Assembly (NCBI RefSeq): GCF_021284765.1
Contig: NZ_CP089924.1
Location: 762,001 to 826,000 of the forward strand
Origin: Lysobacter sp. 5GHs7-4
Lineage (GTDB): Bacteria; Pseudomonadota; Gammaproteobacteria; Xanthomonadales; Xanthomonadaceae
Length of the DNA: 64,000 nt
Direction of reading: 5' to 3'
In this document: piece after piece, positions 26,586 to 33,342 of the stretch
Layout: each line of letters begins with the position of its first letter
Numbering within the stretch: the first letter of the stretch is position 1
The notes under the pieces: model-generated
What the model was told of the DNA's origin: nothing
Database searches by the model: none
What the model saw: the letters and a program-made list of their open reading frames with translations, nothing else
Made by a program: the position numbers and the translations under genes

Positions 26586-26843
26586 TCAAGGTCCGGTGGG
26601 CTGTTCCGAGTCGTTGTTGACAATACAAGACGTCTTGTTAGTTGATCCTGCGCAATCGGTGTAGTTGTTGCATACGTTGTTGTTGGTCGAGTCTCTGCAG
26701 CTGTCGTTCTGGCAGTTGCCATTTACGGAGCCCGCGAAAAGTATCGGGTCAAGCTCACGAAGCTCGTTCTCCCAGTAGCTAGACTGGATGAGAACGCTGG
26801 CATCGGAGGCTAGTGCAATCTGCTCTGGTTGCAGCGGAGTCAT
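26586..26843 (-). CDS. Candidate RiPP precursor peptide A, Cys/Asn-rich core
   Basis: This is an 85-residue peptide. The ATG at 26843 follows an ideal AGGAGG with seven-base spacing, which suggests high expression. Residues 1-40 form an acidic leader (PEQIALASDASVLIQSSYWE, then LRELDPILFAGSV). Residues 41-85 form a core with five Cys (44, 49, 58, 64, 73): NGNCQNDSC, then CNNYTDC as a CxNxxxC unit, then SCIVNNDSEQPTGP. It aligns with peptide B across the core, including the CQN start, the 9- and 6-residue Cys spacings, the GS(T/S)N linker and the PTGP end. It is the first gene of the operon, 15 bases before the maturase. Confidence 0.78.
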   Translation of the reverse strand: MTPLQPEQIALASDASVLIQSSYWENELRELDPILFAGSVNGNCQNDSCRDSTNNNVCNNYTDCAGSTNKTSCIVNNDSEQPTGP

Positions 26844-27166
26844 GGACGTCCTCCTGGATTGACGCGACCAACCTAGTGCTGCGATTCGAGGGAAGTCAAC
26901 GGCCAAATTTCAGGTGGCAGCGCTGCTTGCGCAATATGTCCCCAGCGCTTGTGCGACTAATGGCCATAAAGCGTCTATCGGTGGCATGCGCATCGGCAGC
27001 TGGAAGCTGAGAAACGCTCGAGTTTCCACTGGCGACAGGTGCAGATGCGATTCGATGAGTGCCGGATGAACACGAGTGCGCAGACATCGGGCGCAATCGC
27101 TGTGATCGTAGGCCTGCGCAAGCGCAGTGCTGCAGTTCGGTCGGAATCGATGAGGTGACTCGTGCC
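26844..27166. other. 323-base intergenic region upstream of the RiPP-like operon
   Basis: This lies between the end of the leftward nuclease gene and the first precursor, and should carry the operon promoter. Read leftward, TTGACT (26899-26894) is the best -35 candidate. The -10 match 17 bases on (CTAGGT, 26877-26872) is poor, so the promoter assignment is tentative. Base composition changes gradually from GC-rich to AT-richer across it, and no flanking direct repeats were obvious. I see no gene here. Confidence 0.4.
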
Positions 27167-27946
27167 TCAGCGCAGCGCGTGATCCGGCACTTCGAGTTCC
27201 AGCGACAGCGCCAGGTGATCGGATTGCGCCGCCGGCACCGCGCGCGCGGAGGAGCAGCGCAGGCCGTCGCCGATCAGGATGTGGTCGATCGCGCGCTGCG
27301 GGCGCCAGCTGGGGAAGGTGGGCAGGGCGGCTTCGGGCGGTTGCAGGCGGGTGCGCTGGAACAGCGTGCGCATTTCCGGTTGTTCGATCGAGCAGTTGAA
27401 ATCGCCCATCAGCACCGCGTGCGGATGGTCGTGCAGCAGTTCGGCGATGAAGGCCAGCTGCGAGGCGCGCGAACCCGCGCCCAGGGACAGGTGCGCGACG
27501 GCGACGGTCAGCGCGTCGTCGTGGTCGCCGAAGTGCGCCATCAGCACGCCGCGGCCCTTGACCCGGCCGGGCAGCGGATGGTCGATGACTTCGCGCGGTT
27601 CGAGCTTGCTGAGCAGGCCGTTGGCGCTGGAGGCGACGCTGCCGACGCGGCGATTGGGCTGGTGGCTCCAGTAGTCGAAGCCGGCGCGCTGGGCCAGGTA
27701 GTGGGTCTGGTTGGTGAAGCCCGAGCGCAGGCTGCCCGGGTCGCTTTCGTTGAGGCCGACGATGTCGTGCTCGCCGGCCAGCTGGGCGATGGTGTCGAGG
27801 CTACCGCGCTTGTTGCCGGCGGGCAGCACGTGCGACCAACTGCGGGTCGCGTAATCGCTGTAACGGCGCGTGCTGGACCCGGCCTGGATGTTTGCGCTGA
27901 GCAGGCGCAGGCGTCTGCGCTGATCGTCCATGCCGGCCGGGTCCAT
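27167..27946 (-). CDS. Endonuclease/exonuclease/phosphatase family protein
   Basis: The protein has about 259 residues from the ATG at 27946 (a second Met lies at 27931). The EEP fold is visible: RLLSANIQAG with the Asn, DIVGLNESDPGS with the metal-binding Glu, VAVAHLSLGAGSRASQL, VLMGDFNCSIEQPE with Asp/Asn, and the C-terminal AIDHILIG and QSDHLALSLEL with the catalytic His. Such proteins hydrolyse phosphodiesters in nucleic acids, phospholipids or signalling molecules. The substrate is unknown. There is no signal peptide, so it is probably cytoplasmic. It lies nine bases after a DsbA-like gene and is probably cotranscribed with it. Confidence 0.85.
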   Translation of the reverse strand: MDPAGMDDQRRRLRLLSANIQAGSSTRRYSDYATRSWSHVLPAGNKRGSLDTIAQLAGEHDIVGLNESDPGSLRSGFTNQTHYLAQRAGFDYWSHQPNRRVGSVASSANGLLSKLEPREVIDHPLPGRVKGRGVLMAHFGDHDDALTVAVAHLSLGAGSRASQLAFIAELLHDHPHAVLMGDFNCSIEQPEMRTLFQRTRLQPPEAALPTFPSWRPQRAIDHILIGDGLRCSSARAVPAAQSDHLALSLELEVPDHALR

Positions 27947-27954
27947 GGGCGCGT

Positions 27955-28818
27955 TTACTGCGCGGCCGGAGCCGCCGGGGTGGCGCCGGGTGCGGCCGCG
28001 CCTTCGGCGGCCGGAGCGGCGGCGCCGCCGGCGCGCGCGGCGCGTTCCTGCGCGACCAGGTGGTCGGCGATGCGCAGCATGTCGTCGAAGTTCTTGCCGA
28101 TCACGCGGTACTTGCCGTCGACCACCAGGTTCGGGGTGGACTCCACGCCGCTGCGGCTGAGGAAGGTCTCGGCGCGCTTGAGCTTGGCGTCGATCGCGAA
28201 GCTGGCGTAGGTGCTTTCGAACTGCTGCTTGTTGGCGCCGAACTTGGCGTAGAACTCGGCGAAGTCGACCGGCTTGACGCCGTTGACCGGCATGCTGCGC
28301 TCCAGGTGCACGGCGCGGAACATGGCGTCGTGGCTGCGCGAGACCAGGCCCATCGATTCGGCGGTGTAGAAGGCCTTGGCGTACGGCATCCAGTAGCCGC
28401 CGAACGGCGCGGCGACCGGCACGAAGTTGACGTCGGCGGTCTGCTTGGCGCGCCAGGAATTGATCAGCGGTTCGAACTCGGCGCAGTGCGGGCAGGTGTA
28501 GCCGAACACTTCGACGACTTCGATCTTGCCGGCGACCGGCGCGTACGGCGTGCCGCCCGGGATTTCGACGTAGTCGGTGCCGACGACCGGCGCCGGGCCG
28601 CTGGGCGGCGTGGCGGTGGCGGCGGGCACGATCTCGGGCGCGGCCTCGACCTGCGCGGGCTGGCCCGGCACGGCGTTGGCGGGCGCGGCCTCGGCGGACG
28701 GCGCGGCGACGTCGGCCGTGGGCGCGGCGGTTTCCTGCTGCTGGTTGCAGGCGGCCAGCGCGAACAGCGCGGCGAACAGGACGGGGTAGCGGTACGACGG
28801 GGCCAGGCGCGGGGTCAT
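27955..28818 (-). CDS. DsbA-like thiol:disulfide lipoprotein (CPHC), paralogue 1
   Basis: The protein has 287 residues from the ATG at 28818, with GTGGAG upstream. The lipobox LAAC places Cys24 at the mature N-terminus, so it is probably anchored to a membrane facing the periplasm. An Ala/Pro-rich linker (25-80) leads to a thioredoxin-fold domain with active site CPHC (109-112), inserted helical segment AFYTAESMGLVSRSHDAMF and cis-Pro region ESTPNLVV. It ends with an Ala/Pro-rich tail. It should oxidise or shuffle disulfides in exported proteins. It is the first of three related genes in tandem. Confidence 0.9.
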   Translation of the reverse strand: MTPRLAPSYRYPVLFAALFALAACNQQQETAAPTADVAAPSAEAAPANAVPGQPAQVEAAPEIVPAATATPPSGPAPVVGTDYVEIPGGTPYAPVAGKIEVVEVFGYTCPHCAEFEPLINSWRAKQTADVNFVPVAAPFGGYWMPYAKAFYTAESMGLVSRSHDAMFRAVHLERSMPVNGVKPVDFAEFYAKFGANKQQFESTYASFAIDAKLKRAETFLSRSGVESTPNLVVDGKYRVIGKNFDDMLRIADHLVAQERAARAGGAAAPAAEGAAAPGATPAAPAAQ

Positions 28819-28965
28819 GGATCGAATCTCCACAAAACGGTCGGATGGGATGGGTGTGCGCCCGGGCGGGCCGGCGCGACACCGTGGAATGCGTCGGCCG
28901 TCAGGATAACGGCCGGCGCGCTGAACGCGGAGTGTAGACGGGACGGCGCGGGCGGCCGTCGCGCG

Positions 28966-29652
28966 TCAGCGCTTGCTCTTGCCGCGGCTGCGTTCCTGCG
29001 CGACCAGGCCGTCGGTGATGCGCAGCACTTCTTCCAGGCTGCTGCCGCCGGTCACGCGGTACTTGCCGGCGACGATGAAGGTCGGGGTGCCTTCGACGCC
29101 GCTGCGGGTCAAGAACGCGCGCACGCTGTCGAGCTTGTCCTCGATCGCCTGGCTGTCCATGGCGGCGGCGAACTTGCCGGCGTCGGCGCCGTAGCGCGCG
29201 TAGAAGTTGGCGATCTCCGAGGACGAGGCGTTGTTGATCGGCAGGCTCTGCTCTTCGTGCAGCGCCTTGAACACGGCGTCGTGGGTCTTGGCGACCAGGC
29301 CCATCGACTGCGCGGTGTAGTAGGCCTTGGCGTAGGGCTGCCAGTAGCCGCCGAACGGCGCCGCCACCGGGACGAAGCTCACGTCCTTGGGCAGCTTGGC
29401 CTTCCAGCGGTCGATCGCCGGCTGCGCGTGCGCGCAATGCGGGCAGGTGTAGCCGAACACCTCGACCACTTCGATCTTGCCCTTCACCGGCGCGTAGGGG
29501 CGGCCGTCGTCGATCAGGACGTAGTCGCGGCCGGCTTCCAGGACGGGGGCGGCGCTCTTGCCGGCGGCCGAGGCGGCCAGCGGCAGCAGGGCGCTCAGGG
29601 CCAGGGCGGCGAGCGTGGGGAGCAGGCGGAACGAAGTCGGGCGTGAGGTCAT
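28966..29652 (-). CDS. Periplasmic DsbA-like thiol:disulfide oxidoreductase (CPHC), paralogue 2
   Basis: The protein has 228 residues from the ATG at 29652. A Sec signal (LAALALSALLPLAASAAG) without a lipobox indicates a soluble periplasmic form. The active site is CPHC (70-73) in EVVEVFGYTCPHCAHAQP, and the cis-Pro loop is EGTPTFIV. The length and the absence of a linker make this the one closest to classical DsbA of xanthomonads. It would introduce disulfides into secreted proteins. The flanking paralogues share the GKIEVVEVFGY and YRV segments, showing duplication. It is probably transcribed separately because a terminator lies upstream at 29711-29748. Confidence 0.9.
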   Translation of the reverse strand: MTSRPTSFRLLPTLAALALSALLPLAASAAGKSAAPVLEAGRDYVLIDDGRPYAPVKGKIEVVEVFGYTCPHCAHAQPAIDRWKAKLPKDVSFVPVAAPFGGYWQPYAKAYYTAQSMGLVAKTHDAVFKALHEEQSLPINNASSSEIANFYARYGADAGKFAAAMDSQAIEDKLDSVRAFLTRSGVEGTPTFIVAGKYRVTGGSSLEEVLRITDGLVAQERSRGKSKR

Positions 29653-29710
29653 CGCAGGGTCTCGCGGCGATCGGGTCGGGGTAGGGGCGCTCGTCGGGCG
29701 GCGTCCGGGC

Positions 29711-29748
29711 AAAAAAAGACGCCGGCGTTAAGCATAACGGCCGGCGTC
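29711..29748 (-). terminator. Intrinsic terminator of DsbA-like paralogue 3
   Basis: Read leftward, a nine-base-pair stem (GACGCCGGC with GCCGGCGTC) is followed immediately by seven T residues (29717-29711). It lies about 63 bases after the stop of the gene at 29812. Confidence 0.85.
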
Positions 29749-29811
29749 TCGAACCAGGAGTATGGGATGTGACCGGCGTCGCGGGCGGAAGTTCCGGCCG
29801 CGCGCGGGCGC

Positions 29812-30624
29812 TCAGCGCGCGGGCGCGGCGGCGCGCTCCTGCGCGACCAGCAGGTCGGTAATGCGCAGCATGTCCTCGAAAGTGGTGCCGATCACCCGGT
29901 ATTTCCCGTTAACGATCAGGGTCGGGGTCTGGCTGACGCCGCTGCGCATCATGAACTGCTTGCCGCGGTTGACCTGGGTGACGGTGGCGAAACTGTTCAT
30001 GGCGGCCACGAACTGCTGCGGGTCGGCGCCATAGCGGCCGTAGAAACGGCCGATCGCCACGTCGTCGGGCTTGTCGCCTTCGCCCGGCATGCTCTGCTCC
30101 AGGTGGATGGCGCGGATCAGCGCGTCGTGGCTGCGTGCGACCAGGCCCTGCTTGTCGGCGACGTAGTAGGCGCGCGCGTAGGGCTCCCACTCCGGTCCGA
30201 ACGGCGCCGGCACGTAGGTGAAGTGCACGTCGGCGGCCTGCTTGGCCTTCCAGGCGTTGACCATGGGCTGGAATTGGGCGCAGGCCGGGCAGACGTAGCC
30301 GAACACTTCCACCACCTCGATCTTGCCCGGCACCGGTGTGAATGGTTGGCCGCCGTCGATGAGTTCGTAGTCGGTGCCCTTGACCAGGCCCTGCGGAGCG
30401 GCTGCGGCGGCGGCAGGCGTCGCAGCGGCCTGATCGGCCGCTGCCGGCGCGGCGGTGGGTTTGCCGGTCGCGGCCGGTTCGTCGGCGATCGCGGGCTCGT
30501 CGGCGACCGGCGCACTCTCGGTGGCGGCGGGCGTGGACGCGGCGGGTGTCGTGTCGGCGGCGGGTTTGCAGGCGCCCAGGGTCAGCAGCGCGAGCAGCAG
30601 CAGGGCAAGGCGGGTCTGTGGCAT
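29812..30624 (-). CDS. DsbA-like thiol:disulfide lipoprotein (CPAC), paralogue 3
   Basis: The protein has 270 residues from the ATG at 30624. The lipobox LGAC places the lipidated Cys at 19. A long Ala/Pro/Thr-rich linker (20-80) is followed by the thioredoxin domain with active site CPAC (112-115), where the other two copies have CPHC. The cis-Pro loop is QTPTLIV. The change of His to Ala between the cysteines normally lowers the redox potential towards a more reducing protein, so this copy may act more as a reductase or on cytochromes. It follows the cytochrome c4 gene and has its own terminator. Confidence 0.88.
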   Translation of the reverse strand: MPQTRLALLLLALLTLGACKPAADTTPAASTPAATESAPVADEPAIADEPAATGKPTAAPAAADQAAATPAAAAAAPQGLVKGTDYELIDGGQPFTPVPGKIEVVEVFGYVCPACAQFQPMVNAWKAKQAADVHFTYVPAPFGPEWEPYARAYYVADKQGLVARSHDALIRAIHLEQSMPGEGDKPDDVAIGRFYGRYGADPQQFVAAMNSFATVTQVNRGKQFMMRSGVSQTPTLIVNGKYRVIGTTFEDMLRITDLLVAQERAAAPAR

Positions 30625-30720
30625 GGGGTCGGCTCCGGGCCGTGGCCGGCCCGGTCGGGCCGCATCGGCGCACACGATAGAAGAATTCGCGGGCGCCGGT
30701 ACGTGCCGGAAGCGCAAACG

Positions 30721-30747
30721 AAAACGCCGGCCCTGGGGCCGGCGTTT
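30721..30747 (-). terminator. Intrinsic terminator after cytochrome c4
   Basis: Read leftward, the hairpin AACGCCGGCC-ccag-GGCCGGCGTT is followed by TTCGTTTG. It lies 35 bases after the cytochrome stop codon and before the DsbA-like gene. Confidence 0.75.
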
Positions 30748-30781
30748 CGGGACGGGCGCGGCGGCGGCCGCGTGCCGTTGG

Positions 30782-31654
30782 TCAGGTACCGGCGGCCGGC
30801 TTGGCCGCGGCGTCCTGGGCCGGCGCCGCCGGAGCGGGCGCGGCCGGAGCCGGAGCGGCGGCAGGCGCGGCAGCGGCCGGTGCAGCCGGCGCATCGGCGG
30901 CCGCGAAGTCGTCGGCGCGGTCGTGCAAGCCCTGCAGGTAGCTGGACAGCGCGCCGATTTCCTCGTCGCTGAGGTTCTTGGCCACGCCGGCCATCACGTT
31001 GAACAGGTGCGGATCGCGCTGGGTGGTGGTGCCGGCGCGGTATTCCTCCAGGCGACGCTGCGAGTACGCGGCCTGCTGGCCGGCGATGTGCGGATAGGCC
31101 GGGCCCGGGTTGCCGGCGCCGCCGGGACCGTGGCAGGCCATGCACGCCGGGATGCCGCGGGCCTTGTCGCCGGCCATGAACAACTGCTGGCCGACTTCGA
31201 AGAACTTCTTGTCCTTGTTCGGGCCGCTGGTGATCAGGGTGTCGTCGGCCACGCCGGCGCCGGACTTCTGGGTCGCGAAGTAGGCGCCCAGGTCGCGCGC
31301 GTCCTGCGCGGTCAGCGCGTCGGCGAACGGCTTCATCGCCGCGGACATGCCGGTATTGCGCTCGCCGCTCTTGAACAGCGCGATCTGGTGGGCGATGTAG
31401 CGCTCGCTCTGGCCGGCCAGGCGCGGGTACTGCGGATCGGTCGGATTGCCGTCCAGGCCATGGCAGGCCGCACAAGTGCCGGCCTTGGTGGCGCCCGCCT
31501 TGACGTCGCCCCACGTGGCCGGCTTCTCGACCAGCGGCGCGGCCTGGACCGGCTCCTTGTCGGGGATCGGCGTGATCGTGGGCTGGGCGTAAGCGACGGC
31601 GACAGCCGCCAGAACGGTCAGACCGACGATGCCTAGGACGCGGGCTTGGCTCAT
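30782..31654 (-). CDS. Di-haem cytochrome c4
   Basis: The protein has 290 residues with a Sec signal (about 1-23, AYAQP). Two cytochrome c domains follow, with haem-binding motifs CAACH (61-65) and CMACH (171-175). Each is followed by the c4-type LAGQ or IAGQ segment, and the axial Met regions are MSAAMKPFADAL and MAGVAKNLSDEE. It ends in an Ala/Pro-rich tail (about 253-290) that is longer than usual. It carries electrons in the periplasm, usually from the bc1 complex to a cbb3 or other terminal oxidase. It is divergent from engB, and the same gene order is familiar in xanthomonads. Confidence 0.93.
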   Translation of the reverse strand: MSQARVLGIVGLTVLAAVAVAYAQPTITPIPDKEPVQAAPLVEKPATWGDVKAGATKAGTCAACHGLDGNPTDPQYPRLAGQSERYIAHQIALFKSGERNTGMSAAMKPFADALTAQDARDLGAYFATQKSGAGVADDTLITSGPNKDKKFFEVGQQLFMAGDKARGIPACMACHGPGGAGNPGPAYPHIAGQQAAYSQRRLEEYRAGTTTQRDPHLFNVMAGVAKNLSDEEIGALSSYLQGLHDRADDFAAADAPAAPAAAAPAAAPAPAAPAPAAPAQDAAAKPAAGT

Positions 31655-31852
31655 GTAGCTGGGCTCCGAAACACTGGGATGGCGCGCCGCGATGCGGCCG
31701 CCGGAACCTCGGAATTATCGTCGCGGGCGCTGGGCGGGTCAACGCGAATCGGCGCCGGAGCGCGCCCGGACGCGGGGTTTCGGGCCCGAAACACGGCCCG
31801 GAGCAGGGCGCGGACGGGCGTTGGGCACCGCCTCCGTGCGATCCTAGCGCCC

Positions 31853-32476
31853 ATGGCCAATCCCCTCGCACGCGCCCGCTACCTGCTGGCGGCGCATACG
31901 CCCAAGCAGTTGCCGCCCGACGGCGGCTTTGAGGTCGCCTTCGCCGGCCGCTCCAACGCCGGCAAGTCCAGCGCCCTCAATGCCCTGTGCCAGCAGAACG
32001 CGCTGGCGCGGGTGTCCAAGACGCCCGGCCGCACCCAGCAGCTGGTGTTTTTCGACATTCCGCCCAGCACCGACCGCTACTTGGTCGACCTGCCCGGCTA
32101 CGGCTACGCCAAAGTCCCGCAGGACCTGCAGGCGCATTGGCAGGCCTTCATCGACAAGTATTTCCAGACCCGCCAGGCCCTGCGCGGGCTGGTGGTGGTG
32201 ATGGACATCCGTCATCCGCTCAAGGACTACGACCGCCAGATGCTGGGCTACGCGGTCTCGCGCGGGCTGCCCGCGCACGCCTTGCTGACCAAGGCCGACA
32301 AGTTCGGCCGCGGCCAGCAGACGCTGGCGCTGCAGGCGGTGCGCAAGGAGCTGTTCTCCGCTTACGGCGACACGGTCAGCGTGCAGACCTTCTCCGGCGA
32401 GTCCAAGCAGGGCGTCGACGAAGCGCGCGCGGTGGTCGGCGGCTGGCTGGGGCTGACCGCGCCGGCGACCGTTTGA
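31853..32476 (+). CDS. engB: Ribosome biogenesis GTPase EngB/YihA
   Basis: The protein has 207 residues from the ATG at 31853. The GTPase motifs are in order: G1 GRSNAGKS (32-39), the TPGRTQQLVFF switch region, G3 DLPGYGYAKVP, G4 LLTKADK and the G5-like SGESKQGVDE. Length and motifs match EngB/YsxC/YihA, an essential GTPase that assists assembly of the 50S ribosomal subunit. It is divergent from cytochrome c4 and convergent with the DUF2007 gene, only seven bases from its end. Confidence 0.95.
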   Translation: MANPLARARYLLAAHTPKQLPPDGGFEVAFAGRSNAGKSSALNALCQQNALARVSKTPGRTQQLVFFDIPPSTDRYLVDLPGYGYAKVPQDLQAHWQAFIDKYFQTRQALRGLVVVMDIRHPLKDYDRQMLGYAVSRGLPAHALLTKADKFGRGQQTLALQAVRKELFSAYGDTVSVQTFSGESKQGVDEARAVVGGWLGLTAPATV

Positions 32477-32483
32477 GGCTAGC

Positions 32484-33314
32484 CTAGCGACCCATCGGCG
32501 TCGCGCTGAGGATCTCGCCGCGCGCGTCGTAGCTGCGCTCGGTGTCGAGCCCGCCGTCGCCGTCGCTGTCGAATACGCCGCTCACCGGCTGGCCTTTTTC
32601 GTAGCGGATGCGCTTGACCACGTTCTGCTTGACGTCGCGCCATTCCTCGCTCGCGAGCACGCCGTGCTCGGCGTCGGCGCGGTAGTCGGGCTCGCCGTCC
32701 GCGTCGTAGTCGGCGACCGTGGTACGCCAACTGCCCCCGCTGTAGCTGGTCGTCGTTTCCAGGCGCCCATCGAAATCCTCATCCTGGGCGACTTTGGCGG
32801 GCCTGCCCTGCTTGTCGAAATGCACGATATCGTCAGCATTGCCGTCGCGATTGCGATCGGTCTCGACACGCACGATGCGATCGCCGTCGAAGACGACGTG
32901 TTCGTCCGGCACCTCGTCGCCGCTGAGGTCGGTGTCCAGCGTCTGCACCGACATGCGCATGAAGCCCCAGGTCAGCAGCGCGCCGAACACCGCGCCGATC
33001 AGCGCGAACAGGAGCGGCGAAGCGCCGCGGCCTTGCGGCGGCGCGGGCGGAAGCGGAGGCGGAGTGACCGCATCGCCTTCATAGCTCTCTTCGTCGGTGG
33101 GCACCGGCATGCTTTCCCAGTCGCGTACCACCTGCCGCGCGCGCTCGGCGTGTTCGTCGGCTACCGACACCGTCGCCAGGCCGCCCGTCGGCAGTCCGCC
33201 TGCAGCGCCTTCGAGCAGACCGCCGCTGACGAAGGCGGTCATGCCTTCCTGTTCCAGCAACTGGCTTACCAGGTGCGCGTCGGCGGAATGCGCGGCGCGG
33301 TAGACGATTTTCAT
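32484..33314 (-). CDS. DUF2007-domain membrane protein with Asp-rich repeat region
   Basis: The protein has 276 residues from the ATG at 33314. Residues 1-70 (MKIVYRAAHSADAHLVSQLL, with FVSGG and TVSVADEHAERARQVVRDWE) form a DUF2007-type domain, related to PII-like folds. A Pro-rich stretch and one transmembrane segment (about 105-125) follow. The C-terminal 140 residues contain DxDxDG-like repeats (DRNRDGNADDIV, DEDFDGRLE, DYDADGEPDY, DSDGDGGLD) that look like short calcium-binding loops. The joining of these parts is unusual. It is the last gene of a leftward group with the S9 peptidase 28 bases upstream. Function unknown. Confidence 0.7.
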   Translation of the reverse strand: MKIVYRAAHSADAHLVSQLLEQEGMTAFVSGGLLEGAAGGLPTGGLATVSVADEHAERARQVVRDWESMPVPTDEESYEGDAVTPPPLPPAPPQGRGASPLLFALIGAVFGALLTWGFMRMSVQTLDTDLSGDEVPDEHVVFDGDRIVRVETDRNRDGNADDIVHFDKQGRPAKVAQDEDFDGRLETTTSYSGGSWRTTVADYDADGEPDYRADAEHGVLASEEWRDVKQNVVKRIRYEKGQPVSGVFDSDGDGGLDTERSYDARGEILSATPMGR

Positions 33315-33342
33315 GCGGTCTCCTGTGGCGTAGGGCGGGCGT

